This document shows positions 1-7,787 of a stretch of DNA of 18,239 bases, in pieces. The stretch covers positions 1 through 18,239 of the forward strand of contig JABIUG010000447.1 of the NCBI GenBank assembly GCA_018700655.1. The letters are read 5' to 3'. The notes under the pieces were generated by a model. The model saw nothing but the letters and a program-made list of their open reading frames with translations, had not been told where the DNA came from and searched no databases. Source of the DNA: Rhodospirillaceae bacterium (GTDB lineage: Bacteria > Pseudomonadota > Alphaproteobacteria > SP197). Every line of letters starts with the position of its first letter. Position 1 is the first letter of the stretch. Made by a program: the position numbers and the translations under genes.

Positions 1-237
1 ATCGTCGTTGTCGACCAGCAAGATGGGCTGGGCTTCGGCGCCGTCTGTCCCGGTGCCATGGGGCAGGAAACTCGCGGCATCATAGGTCCACAGCATGGGG
101 TTGAGCTGGTCGACCCGTTCAGTCGAACCGGCCACCACCAGCGCCCTCATGCCGCGTTCCAGGGCCTTTTCCAGGAGCTTCGGCAGGGCGCGTTCCAGCG
201 GAGTCTGCTGGAGATGGTAGAATCCGATCTCGGTCAT
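1..237 (-). CDS. holC: DNA polymerase III subunit chi (HolC), N-terminal part
   Basis: The first 79 residues read from ATG at 237 down to the window edge, so the gene continues outside. The start (MTEIGFYHLQQTPLERALPK) and the downstream RALVVAGSTERVDQLNPMLWTYD and SFLPHGTGTDG segments fit the chi subunit of DNA polymerase III: a short beta strand, a helix carrying the LPKLLEKAL stretch, then the W-x-Y and FLPHG motifs. In the clamp-loader complex chi binds psi and single-stranded DNA-binding protein, linking the replicase to SSB-coated lagging strand. The family is about 140-150 residues, so roughly half is present. It follows pepA on the same strand after an 89-nt gap that holds a hairpin; the pepA-holC pairing is common in alphaproteobacteria. 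Identification is from motifs and context. Confidence 0.88.
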   Translation of the reverse strand, partial: MTEIGFYHLQQTPLERALPKLLEKALERGMRALVVAGSTERVDQLNPMLWTYDAASFLPHGTGTDGAEAQPILLVDNDD

Positions 238-270
238 GGCTGGGCGAAAAACCCTCCGGAGTTTCCGAAC

Positions 271-301
271 TTCTCCCTCCCCTCAGCGGGGAGAGGGAGA
301 A
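271..301. repeat. Imperfect inverted repeat (31-nt hairpin) between pepA and holC
   Basis: A near-perfect palindrome: TTCTCCCTC at 271-279 pairs with GAGGGAGAA at 293-301 (nine base pairs). After a single C/A mismatch the pairing continues with CC/GG, a G-U pair and C/G around a three-base loop. No T-tract follows on either strand, so it is not a standard Rho-independent terminator. It lies 3' of pepA and 5' of holC, so in the transcript it could stabilise the pepA end or separate expression of the two genes. Short CTCCC...GGGAG palindromes of this kind are often dispersed intergenic repeats in GC-rich proteobacteria; this window has only one clear copy. Confidence 0.7.
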
Positions 302-326
302 CACATCGAAAAGGCTGCAGACGTCC

Positions 327-1796
327 TCACGCTTCCCAATTGTCGGCGACGAAGCGGTCGAGCAGGCGCACGCCGTAACCGGTCGCGCCCTTGGGCGTGA
401 TGGCTTCGTCACCCTTGGTCCAGGCCGTACCGGCGATATCGAGATGGGCCCAGGGCGTGCCTTCGACGAAGCGCTGCAGCAGGATTGCACCGGCGGTCGA
501 ACCAGCTTCGCGGCCCTTGCCGACGTTTTTCATGTCGGCGATGTCGGAATTGATGTCCTTGTCATAACGATCGCCCAGCGGCAGACGCCAGAGCTCTTCC
601 TTGACCGCATCACCAGCCGCGATGAGGTCTGCGGCAAGCGCATCGTCGTTGCTGAAGATACCGGCCTTGTAGGTTCCCAGAGCAACCATGACGGCCCCGG
701 TCAGGGTCGCGAGATCGATCACCTGCTTGGGCTTGAAGGTTTTTACCGTGTAATAGAGCGCATCGGCCAGAACCAGCCTGCCTTCGGCATCGGTGTTGAT
801 CACCTCGATCGTCTGCCCCGACATGGTCGTGACGACATCGCCTGGACGCTGCGCATTGTGCGAGGGCATGTTTTCAACGCAACCGATCACGCCGACTACA
901 TTGGCCTTGGCACCGCGCGCAGCCAGGGCATGCATCAGGCCGGTAACGCAGCCTGCGCCGGCCATATCGAACTTCATTTCTTCCATGCCGGCACCGGGCT
1001 TGAGCGAAATGCCGCCGGTGTCGAAACAGACACCCTTGCCGACAATCGCCAGCCAGGGGTCGCCCTCGGCACCGCCCTGCCAGCGCATAGTGACAAGCTG
1101 GCTTTCTCTCTCGCTGCCCTGTCCGACGCCGAGCAGAGCGCCCATGCCGAGTTCTGCCATTTTGGCTTCGCCCAGAACGTCGACGTCAACGCCGACGGCC
1201 GAGAGTTCGCTGGCGCGGCGGGCAAATTCGGTCGGGAACAGCGTGTTGGCAGGTTCGCTGACGAGATCACGGGTGAGCGTGACGCCATCGGCGAGATGGC
1301 CCAGGCGGGCAAGCTTTTCTTCGGCCCCGGTCAGATCATCGGCAACCAGTGTGATCTTGGTCAGGGTATGGCGGTCCTCGTCCTTGATCTTGGTGCGGTA
1401 GTTGTCAAAGCGATAACTCCTCAGGCTGGCGCCATGGGCGAAATCACAGACATTGAGGACATCCGACGTCGGGATCGCGACGTGACGGGCGCCGATTTTG
1501 TCGAGATGGGCGCTGGCCATGCCGCCGAGATACTGCCGGTCAACCGGCTGGTAGACCGAGTAATCGCCCGTACCAACAGCAACGATCCGCTCCAGCCCCA
1601 TGCTTTCGGGCGGCAGGATGTCCATCATTTGGCCTTTATTGCCCTTGAACTTGCCGGTCTTGACGGCACGCGAGATCGCGCCGCCGGCCTGGCTGTCTAC
1701 CGGTTCGGCCGAGGGAAAGAGCTGTCGTCCCTCCCCAACGGCGACCACGATGGTGTCGGCATCATCGGGAAAGGAAGTGGCGAGGGCGATTTCCAT
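327..1796 (-). CDS. pepA: Leucyl aminopeptidase (peptidase family M17)
   Basis: Cytosolic dinuclear-metal aminopeptidase that removes N-terminal residues, with a preference for leucine, and takes part in peptide turnover; some members also bind DNA. The 489-residue protein has the usual two parts: an N-terminal alpha/beta domain (about 1-155) and the C-terminal catalytic domain. The M17 signature NTDAEGRL is at 334-341. Expected metal ligands are K254, D259, D277, D336 and E338, with catalytic K266 and R340; their spacing matches the bovine lens enzyme with a constant offset of four. The ATG at 1796 is preceded by a GGAGAG ribosome site about five bases upstream. It is divergent from lptF and upstream of holC. 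Length and motifs are complete, with nothing unusual. Confidence 0.97.
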   Translation of the reverse strand: MEIALATSFPDDADTIVVAVGEGRQLFPSAEPVDSQAGGAISRAVKTGKFKGNKGQMMDILPPESMGLERIVAVGTGDYSVYQPVDRQYLGGMASAHLDKIGARHVAIPTSDVLNVCDFAHGASLRSYRFDNYRTKIKDEDRHTLTKITLVADDLTGAEEKLARLGHLADGVTLTRDLVSEPANTLFPTEFARRASELSAVGVDVDVLGEAKMAELGMGALLGVGQGSERESQLVTMRWQGGAEGDPWLAIVGKGVCFDTGGISLKPGAGMEEMKFDMAGAGCVTGLMHALAARGAKANVVGVIGCVENMPSHNAQRPGDVVTTMSGQTIEVINTDAEGRLVLADALYYTVKTFKPKQVIDLATLTGAVMVALGTYKAGIFSNDDALAADLIAAGDAVKEELWRLPLGDRYDKDINSDIADMKNVGKGREAGSTAGAILLQRFVEGTPWAHLDIAGTAWTKGDEAITPKGATGYGVRLLDRFVADNWEA

Positions 1797-1835
1797 GGCA
1801 GTCTCTCCGTTCAGGCGGCTCTTTTCGGGGCGCTG

Positions 1836-1863
1836 ACTTTAACGCATCACCGCTCGTTGTGAA
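1836..1863 (-). promoter_or_regulatory. Candidate sigma-70-type promoter for pepA
   Basis: Read on the minus strand: TTCACA (1858-1863) as -35, a 16-nt spacer, and TAAAGT (1836-1841) as -10, about 40 nt before the pepA ATG. The -35 matches the consensus at five of six positions and the -10 at four of six. Position and spacing are reasonable, but this is pattern matching only. Confidence 0.35.
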
Positions 1864-1907
1864 GGGTCGAAAATCTCGTGAGAAGCGCAGAAAACCGCCC
1901 CTCCTCG

Positions 1908-1936
1908 CTGACTTATCACCATGTTTGGCGTATAGT
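1908..1936 (+). promoter_or_regulatory. Candidate sigma-70-type promoter for the lptF-rsmA block
   Basis: CTGACT (1908-1913), a 17-nt spacer and TATAGT (1931-1936) form a good -35/-10 pair about 60 nt upstream of the lptF start, back to back with the candidate pepA promoter in the 199-nt divergent gap (1797-1995). No other strong promoter pattern was seen ahead of the long plus-strand block, so this is the best candidate for driving it. Confidence 0.45.
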
Positions 1937-1995
1937 TTCACGTCTTCGAACGTTTCACCTTCACTTATCCCAACGACGAGGCGCGAGTACGGCGC

Positions 1996-3120
1996 GTGCG
2001 TGAGCATACGGTTTACATCCTGAAACACCTTCTGGGCACGGCGACCGGCGTCACCGTGGCGCTGGCTGGTGTCGTCTGGCTCAGCCAATCGTTGCGCTTC
2101 CTTGACTTCATCATCAACAAGGGATTGTCGGTCTTCAGTTTCCTGCGCCTGACCCTGTTGCTGATGCCATCGGTGCTGACCGTGATCATCCCGATCGCAG
2201 CACTATGCTCCGTGATCTATACCTACAATCGCCTGACCACGGACCGCGAACTGATCGTGCTGCGCGCTGTCGGAATCAGCCATTGGGGCCTGGCCAAGCC
2301 GGTCTTTGCCCTGGGCGCGATCTGTGTCGCTATCGGCTTCCTGCTTTCGCTGGTTCTGATGCCCGCAGGCTTCCGCGCCTTCAAGGACGAGCAAACCGTG
2401 TTGCGCACAAACTTCTCCCATGTCCTGCTGCAGGAAGGCGTGTTCAACAACATGATGGACGAGTTGACCATCTATGTCCGGACGCGCGACGACGACGGCA
2501 AACTGCTGGGCATCCTGGTACATGACAGCCGTGATCCCCAGCAAGCCGTCACCATGATGGCCGAATGGGGCGCGCTGGTTGCGGGGCCTGCCGGGCCGAT
2601 GTTCATTCTGGGCGAAGGCAACCGGCAGGAGGTCTCGACCGAAAACCGCACGCTGCGCATGCTCTATTTCGACAGTTATACGCTCGACCTGTCGCCCCTG
2701 GCCGAGACACCGGGTGAGCGTCATCGCGAGCCCAAGGAACGTTACCTCCACGAGTTGTTGAAAGAGCCCGAGACCGGCAGCGAACGCGAACACCGCGACG
2801 AGTTGCTGGCCGAAGCCCACCGCAGGATCGTGACACCATTGAATGCCATCGCACTTTCGCTGATCGGCCTGGCGGCCATGATCGCGGGCGAATTTGACCG
2901 CAGGCGGCAATGGCCAAGGATCGCCTGGGGCATTTCCGGCGGCCTGATCTATATCGGACTGTCGTTTGCGCTTGCCGGACTGATCGTCAAGACCCCGGTC
3001 ATGGTCAGCGTCTATTACGGCTTTCCACTGTTCACCTCTGTGGTTGCGCTTTTCATCATGACGCGTCACCGCATTGCCTGGCCGTGGCGTCGCCCGCTGG
3101 CCGCCACAGGGCAGGCCTGA
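1996..3120 (+). CDS. lptF: LPS export ABC transporter permease LptF
   Basis: Inner-membrane permease that, with LptG and the LptB ATPase dimer, extracts lipopolysaccharide from the inner membrane and pushes it onto the LptC-LptA bridge. The 374-residue protein has the YjgP/YjgQ family plan: membrane helices near residues 15-33, 52-75 and 102-123, a periplasmic beta-jellyroll region (about 130-275), then helices near 281-298, 310-330 and 336-355. The cytoplasmic coupling segment RELIVLRAVGIS (84-95) is typical of the family. The start is GTG at 1996; no ATG fits as well, and the YILKHLL start matches the family, but the ribosome site (GAGG about 15 nt upstream) is weak. It is the first gene of the plus-strand block, with lptG 6 nt downstream. 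Confidence 0.95.
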   Translation: MREHTVYILKHLLGTATGVTVALAGVVWLSQSLRFLDFIINKGLSVFSFLRLTLLLMPSVLTVIIPIAALCSVIYTYNRLTTDRELIVLRAVGISHWGLAKPVFALGAICVAIGFLLSLVLMPAGFRAFKDEQTVLRTNFSHVLLQEGVFNNMMDELTIYVRTRDDDGKLLGILVHDSRDPQQAVTMMAEWGALVAGPAGPMFILGEGNRQEVSTENRTLRMLYFDSYTLDLSPLAETPGERHREPKERYLHELLKEPETGSEREHRDELLAEAHRRIVTPLNAIALSLIGLAAMIAGEFDRRRQWPRIAWGISGGLIYIGLSFALAGLIVKTPVMVSVYYGFPLFTSVVALFIMTRHRIAWPWRRPLAATGQA

Positions 3121-3126
3121 CAACGC

Positions 3127-4221
3127 ATGCGCATTTCACTGATCCTCTCGCGCTACATCGCACGACGTTTTCTGTCGTCCATTGTGCTTGTCTTTGGCGT
3201 CGTCGTAGCGGTCGCGTTTCTGATCGACGTCGTGAACCTGGGCGACCGTGCCTCATCGCGCGAAGAAGCCGGCTTCGGCCTTGTTCTGGAAATGGCCCTG
3301 CTGCGCATTCCGTTCCTGACACAGAAGGTTCTGCCCTTTGCCATGCTGTTTGGCACGATGCTGACCTATATCTGGCTGACCAGGAGTAACGAACTGGTTG
3401 TGACCCGTGCAGCCGGTGTCTCTGCATGGCAGTTCCTGCTTCCCTCTCTGGCGATAGCACTGCTGCTGGGCGCATTTGTCATCACCGTGTTCAACCCTCT
3501 GGCTTCAGCCATGGTTTCGCGTTTCGAGCAGCTCGAAAACCAGTACCTGCGCGGACAAAGCAGCCTGTTGGCGGTCTCGCCCAGCGGGCTCTGGCTGCGC
3601 GAGGGCGATGGCAACCGGCAGTTCGTGATCCATGCCAACCGGGTCTCTGCGAGTGGTGCCGATCTCGGTGAGGTCATCATTTTCGCGTTCGAGGACGACG
3701 ATCGTTTTGTTGAACGGATCGACGCCGAACGCGCCCTCCTGCGCGATGGTTACTGGGATCTGGAGAACGTCCTCGTCACGCGGCCCGATGCAACGGCCGA
3801 GACCTTCGAGGCTCTCGAAGTCCCCACGGATCTGACGGTTCCGCGCATCCAGAACAGCTTCGCCTCGCCTGAAACCATGTCCTTCTGGGACCTGCCTGGT
3901 TTCATCAACACCATGGAAGAGGCCGGATTTTCGGCCCTGCGCCACAAAATCCACTGGCACTCAATCCTTGCGATCCCCTTGTTGCTGGCGGCCATGGTGC
4001 TCGTCGCTGCGACGTTTTCACTGCGCCTGACACGACGCGGGCGGCTGGGACTCTTCATTCTTGCGGGGCTGGGCTCGGGGTTTCAGCTCTATTTTCTCTC
4101 TGATATCTCCCTGGCACTGGGGATGTCGGGCAGCCTGCCGCCCATTCTTTCGGCCTGGGCACCGGCAGCGATCTTCGCAATGATCGGCAGCGCCCTGCTG
4201 TTTCACATGGAGGACGGCTGA
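3127..4221 (+). CDS. lptG: LPS export ABC transporter permease LptG
   Basis: Partner permease of LptF in the LptB2FG complex. The 364-residue protein has the same layout: membrane helices near 17-37, 64-86 and 101-123, a periplasmic beta-rich domain (about 130-272), then helices near 275-297, 305-326 and 337-358. The segment SNELVVTRAAGVS (87-99) is the coupling helix that contacts LptB. YIARRFL at the N-terminus is typical of LptG. Its TGA shares one base with the lptD ATG, which suggests translational coupling and one transcript. No lptB, lptC or lptA lies in this window; in alphaproteobacteria these are usually encoded elsewhere. The assignment as LptG rather than a second LptF rests on gene order and N-terminal pattern. 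Confidence 0.94.
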   Translation: MRISLILSRYIARRFLSSIVLVFGVVVAVAFLIDVVNLGDRASSREEAGFGLVLEMALLRIPFLTQKVLPFAMLFGTMLTYIWLTRSNELVVTRAAGVSAWQFLLPSLAIALLLGAFVITVFNPLASAMVSRFEQLENQYLRGQSSLLAVSPSGLWLREGDGNRQFVIHANRVSASGADLGEVIIFAFEDDDRFVERIDAERALLRDGYWDLENVLVTRPDATAETFEALEVPTDLTVPRIQNSFASPETMSFWDLPGFINTMEEAGFSALRHKIHWHSILAIPLLLAAMVLVAATFSLRLTRRGRLGLFILAGLGSGFQLYFLSDISLALGMSGSLPPILSAWAPAAIFAMIGSALLFHMEDG

Positions 4222-6359
4222 TGGCCGCCCGCCTGCTTGTGATCCTGCTGCTCGCGCTCGCCGTGGCAGCCCCCCCTGCCCGCGCGCAGGATGACACAGC
4301 AAACATCATCGTGATGCAGGCCGACGAAGTCCGTTACGACGACATCAACGGGATCACCACGGCCACCGGCTCGGTCGAGTTCGCGCATCAGGGCCGTATC
4401 CTTCAGGCCGACAATGTGACCTACAACGAGCCTGCCGACCTGGTGATCGCGACGGGCAATGTCGTGCTGGTTGAACCGACCGGTGAAGTCTTATTTTCCG
4501 AATATGCCGAAATGACCGGCGATCTGCGCGAAGGCTTGATTCGGGGTATCCAGATTCTGCTGGCCGAAAACGCCCGCCTGGCGGCCAATGGCGCCCGGCG
4601 GATCGACGGTCGCATCACGGAAATGAGCAAGGCGGTCTATAGCCCCTGCGAACTGTGCGAAGACAGCCTCAATCATTCGCCCTTCTGGCAGATCAAGGCG
4701 CGCCGGGTGATCCATGACGAAGCGCTGCAGGATCTGATCTATTACGACGCGACCCTGGAGCTTTTTGGTGTCCCGGTCGTCTACACACCCTATCTGCGTC
4801 ACCCCGACCCGACCGTCGAGCGGCGCACGGGCTTTCTGACGCCGCAATACGGTTCGAGCAGCACGTTGGGCTACAACCTCCTCGTCCCCTATTATTTCGA
4901 TCTTGCGCCCAACCGTGACTTCACCTTCGCCCCGCTCGTTACGGAAGACGAAGGCGTCGTTCTGTTTGGCGAGTATCGCGAGCGGACCGAAACCGGAACC
5001 TATGTTCTCGATGGATCAATCACCTATACCGACGCGCGCGACAACACAGGCCAGAAAACCGGTGGCGATGAAGAACGCTGGCATCTGAAGGCCGAAGGTC
5101 TTTGGCATTATGACCAGACCTGGCAATACGGCTTCGATCTCTATCGCAGCTCAGACGACACCTACCTGTCACGCTACAGTATCAATGATGCCGATACGCT
5201 TACATCGGACCTTTTTGCCGAGGGTTTTCGCGGCAGATCCTATGCCTCCGCATTCGGTTACGCGTTCCAGGGCCTGCGCCCCGATGAAGTTCAAGGAGAA
5301 ATTCCGTTAGTCGCCCCACTGCTAGACTACAACATGGTGACCGATCCAGATGAGGACGGCAGCTTCTTCACGATCGACGCCAATACCCTTGCTCTCACCC
5401 GCAATGATGGCACCGACAGTCGCAGGCTATCGTTCGAGGCTGGCTGGGAACGCCCGTTTCTGACCGATGGCGGCCATCTGTTTATCTATCGCGCTTCGCT
5501 GCGCGGCGACGCTTATCAGGTCGACGACGTGCAATTGGGCAACGGGCTTCCCGATTATTCCGGCTTTGTCGGCCGGGTGATTCCCCAGACTTCCCTGGAA
5601 TGGCGTTATCCACTTCAGCGTCAAAGCGGCTCAATGCAACAATTGGTCGAACCAATCGTGATGACGGTGTTGAGCCCCAATGGTGGCAATCCCGCGGAAA
5701 TTCCAAACGAGGACAGCCAGGATTTCGAATTCGATGACGTCAATCTCTTCAGCGAGAACCGGTTTCCAGGTCTGGACCGTGTCGAAGGGGGCCTGCGGAT
5801 CAATTATGGGCTGCGGATGGGTGTCTATGGCTACGGCGGTGGCCGAAGCGAATTTCTGATCGGTCAGGTCTGGCATGCCCAGGATGACGACACCTTTGGA
5901 CCACAAAGCGGTCTGGACGGACATTTCTCCGATTTCGTAGGACGTGTTCTCATCAGTCCCGGACGATATGTCGACCTGCTCTATCGCTTTCGCCTGTCGA
6001 ATGATGACCTCAGCTTCCGCCGTTCGGAGCTGGGTTTCTCGGTCGGTCTCGACTGGATGAAACTGAGCGGCAATTACATTCGCCTGGAAGACGCCCCCAT
6101 CAACGTGGTCGACACCAGCGATGCGCGCGAACAGTTCAACTTGCGGGCATCAACTGAAATTCTGGAAGAATGGACATTACAGGCCGACTGGCGTCAGGAT
6201 CTTTCAGGTGGCGGGACGATTTCATACGGCGGCTCCCTGACATACGAAAACGAGTGCATCGCAATCACCGGGCGAGGCGAACGGAATTTTACCGACAACA
6301 TCGGAATCGATCCGGAAACCGTGATTTTCCTCACCCTGAAACTCAAGACGCTGGGCTGA
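4221..6359 (+). CDS. lptD: LPS assembly protein LptD (outer-membrane translocon)
   Basis: Outer-membrane beta-barrel that, plugged by LptE, inserts LPS into the outer leaflet. Residues 1-22 form a signal peptide (hydrophobic core LLVILLLALAVA, cleavage after ARA). Residues about 28-135 are the periplasmic OstA/beta-taco domain that receives LPS from LptA, with repeated patterns such as ATGSVEF and ATGNVVL. The YSPCELCED motif gives C143 and C146. The rest (about 200-712) is the barrel, ending in alternating strands with a terminal VIFLTLKLKTLG. C679 near the end is the only other cysteine, so the N-terminal pair could form disulfides with just one C-terminal partner, unlike the adjacent pair in E. 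coli. At 712 residues it is shorter than E. coli LptD (about 780) but usual for alphaproteobacteria. It follows lptG with a 1-nt overlap. Confidence 0.96.
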   Translation: MAARLLVILLLALAVAAPPARAQDDTANIIVMQADEVRYDDINGITTATGSVEFAHQGRILQADNVTYNEPADLVIATGNVVLVEPTGEVLFSEYAEMTGDLREGLIRGIQILLAENARLAANGARRIDGRITEMSKAVYSPCELCEDSLNHSPFWQIKARRVIHDEALQDLIYYDATLELFGVPVVYTPYLRHPDPTVERRTGFLTPQYGSSSTLGYNLLVPYYFDLAPNRDFTFAPLVTEDEGVVLFGEYRERTETGTYVLDGSITYTDARDNTGQKTGGDEERWHLKAEGLWHYDQTWQYGFDLYRSSDDTYLSRYSINDADTLTSDLFAEGFRGRSYASAFGYAFQGLRPDEVQGEIPLVAPLLDYNMVTDPDEDGSFFTIDANTLALTRNDGTDSRRLSFEAGWERPFLTDGGHLFIYRASLRGDAYQVDDVQLGNGLPDYSGFVGRVIPQTSLEWRYPLQRQSGSMQQLVEPIVMTVLSPNGGNPAEIPNEDSQDFEFDDVNLFSENRFPGLDRVEGGLRINYGLRMGVYGYGGGRSEFLIGQVWHAQDDDTFGPQSGLDGHFSDFVGRVLISPGRYVDLLYRFRLSNDDLSFRRSELGFSVGLDWMKLSGNYIRLEDAPINVVDTSDAREQFNLRASTEILEEWTLQADWRQDLSGGGTISYGGSLTYENECIAITGRGERNFTDNIGIDPETVIFLTLKLKTLG

Positions 6360-6515
6360 ACCGGGCATGACACAACAACTCACGGGCGACGGCCTGTCAG
6401 ATTTCTGTCTTCAGCGCCCGCGTGCCGTGACCGCCAAGTTTGCACAAGGTCATCAAACCGCCTTGATTTCGAGTGCTCTGTCTCGCATGGTCCGCCGATC
6501 TTACAAAGCTGCAAC
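6360..6515 (+). other. Intergenic gap lptD-surA, no gene seen
   Basis: This 156-nt gap is the largest inside the lptF-rsmA block. It holds loose inverted repeats (TCACGG near 6380 with CCGTGA near 6425, and CGGGCG with CGCCCG) but no T-tract. I found no good -35/-10 pair. It may hold a weak internal promoter for surA-pdxA-rsmA or a processing site. Confidence 0.3.
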
Positions 6516-7787
6516 ATGACCCGACCCTTTCGCTTCCTTACGTTTGTATTTCTTGCCCTTTCGGTCTGGACCGGAAGCTGCATCACGACGCCGAGCGCCC
6601 GCGCCCAAGACGCCGGGCGGATCGCAGCCGTGGTCAACGAAGATGCCATCACCCTGCTCGACGTGTTCGAGCGGATGAACATCATCATTGCAACCTCCGG
6701 CATCGAAGTTGCGGCCGATACCCGGCAGCGTTTGTTGCCCCAGGTGCTGCGCACGCTTATCGACGAGAAGCTGCAAATGCAGGAAGGCGCGCGTGCCGGC
6801 CTGGACGATGTCATTCTGGACTTCCAACAGGCCTACAAGATTGTGGAGCAGAATCTCGGGTTGAATCAGGGACAAATGCTCCCCTTCTTCGAGTTCAACA
6901 ATCTCAGCCTTGAATCGCTAAACGCACAGCTCACGGCCGAAGTGATCTGGAGCGAGCTCGTAAACCAGCGCATGCGCAGCGAAGAGATCACCGACGAAGA
7001 CATCGAAGACGAACTCGACCGCCTGCGCGCGGCGGTCGACCAGCCCGCCTATCTGCTGGCCGAGATATTCCTGTCGGTTGACGATCCTTCGAAAGAGCCC
7101 GAGATCGAGGGCAACATGTGGCGTCTGCGCGATGCCATCGAGGCCGGCGCGAGCTTCCCGGCCATCGCACAGCAGTTTTCACAAAGTGCCAGCCGTCTTG
7201 ATGGCGGCGACATCGGCTGGATTGTGGAGAGTCAGCTTTCCGAAGACCTGCTCGCTGTCGTCCCGCTGCTAGCGCGAGGCCAGCTTTCAGAACCTATTCG
7301 TGTCATCGGCGGGTTTGCGATGATCCTGATGCGCCAGGTTCGCGTCGGTTTCGAGGCCAGCCAGGACGATGCGCAATTGTTGCTGCGCCAGATCACCTTT
7401 CCCGTCGAAGAGGGTGAAGCAGATGATGCCTTCAGCCAGCGCGCCGTCGTCGCTGCAAGCGCGATCGGTTCCTGTGATGATCTCGACGCCTTGGCCGAAG
7501 CCGATCCCACAATTTCTGTTGGTTCTCCGATCCCCATCCAGCTGGGCGCGCTTCAACCGATCTTCCAGGACGCGGTCGCACCGCTGGCCGTCGGTGAAGC
7601 CAGCGAACCGATTCAGACCGCCCAGGGGTTTGTCGTGATTGTCGTGTGCGAACGTGGAGAATCAACAACCGGGCTTCCGCCACGCGACGAGATTCTTCGA
7701 GTGCTGGAATCGGAGCAGTTCGATCTGATCTCACGTGGTTATCTGCGCGATCTCCGGCGTGCTTCGTTCGTGGATATTCGCCTATGA
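6516..7787 (+). CDS. surA: Periplasmic chaperone / peptidyl-prolyl isomerase SurA
   Basis: Periplasmic chaperone for outer-membrane beta-barrel proteins, LptD among them, which fits its place next to lptD. Residues 1-30 are a signal peptide with cleavage after ARA. The SurA N-terminal domain follows (about 35-165, with RIAAVVNEDAITLLDV and the helix RLLPQVLRTLIDEKLQMQEG). A parvulin domain spans about 178-275 (LAEIFLSVDD, then FSQSASRLDGGDIGWI and the SEPIRVIGGFAMILM strand). A second, degenerate parvulin-like region is at about 287-380 (LRQITFPVE...LAVGEASEPIQTAQGFVVIVV) that lacks the GGDIGW-type centre. It contains C320 and C378, which could pair in the periplasm. Length 423 matches the family. 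Its last four bases (ATGA, 7784-7787) overlap the pdxA start. Confidence 0.93.
   Translation: MTRPFRFLTFVFLALSVWTGSCITTPSARAQDAGRIAAVVNEDAITLLDVFERMNIIIATSGIEVAADTRQRLLPQVLRTLIDEKLQMQEGARAGLDDVILDFQQAYKIVEQNLGLNQGQMLPFFEFNNLSLESLNAQLTAEVIWSELVNQRMRSEEITDEDIEDELDRLRAAVDQPAYLLAEIFLSVDDPSKEPEIEGNMWRLRDAIEAGASFPAIAQQFSQSASRLDGGDIGWIVESQLSEDLLAVVPLLARGQLSEPIRVIGGFAMILMRQVRVGFEASQDDAQLLLRQITFPVEEGEADDAFSQRAVVAASAIGSCDDLDALAEADPTISVGSPIPIQLGALQPIFQDAVAPLAVGEASEPIQTAQGFVVIVVCERGESTTGLPPRDEILRVLESEQFDLISRGYLRDLRRASFVDIRL

Noticed and set aside
271..301. Rho-independent terminator after pepA
   Set aside because: The stem is strong but neither strand has a T-tract after it, so I list it as an inverted repeat only.
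444..1862. A 472-codon plus-strand open frame opposite pepA
   Set aside because: pepA has complete catalytic motifs on the other strand. The antisense frame has no recognisable domain and is expected from codon bias in GC-rich DNA.
2203..3123. A 306-codon minus-strand open frame opposite lptF
   Set aside because: It is a shadow of lptF; His/Gln/Arg-rich composition typical of antisense reading and no family resemblance.
6573..6584. A lipoprotein signal in SurA (TGSC, residues 19-22)
   Set aside because: No Leu/Val/Ile at the -3 position of a lipobox, and a good signal peptidase I site (ARA) follows at residue 30.
7646..7783. A 46-residue N-terminal extension of PdxA
   Set aside because: It lies inside surA in another frame; the ATG at 7784 matches the family start and gives an ATGA overlap.
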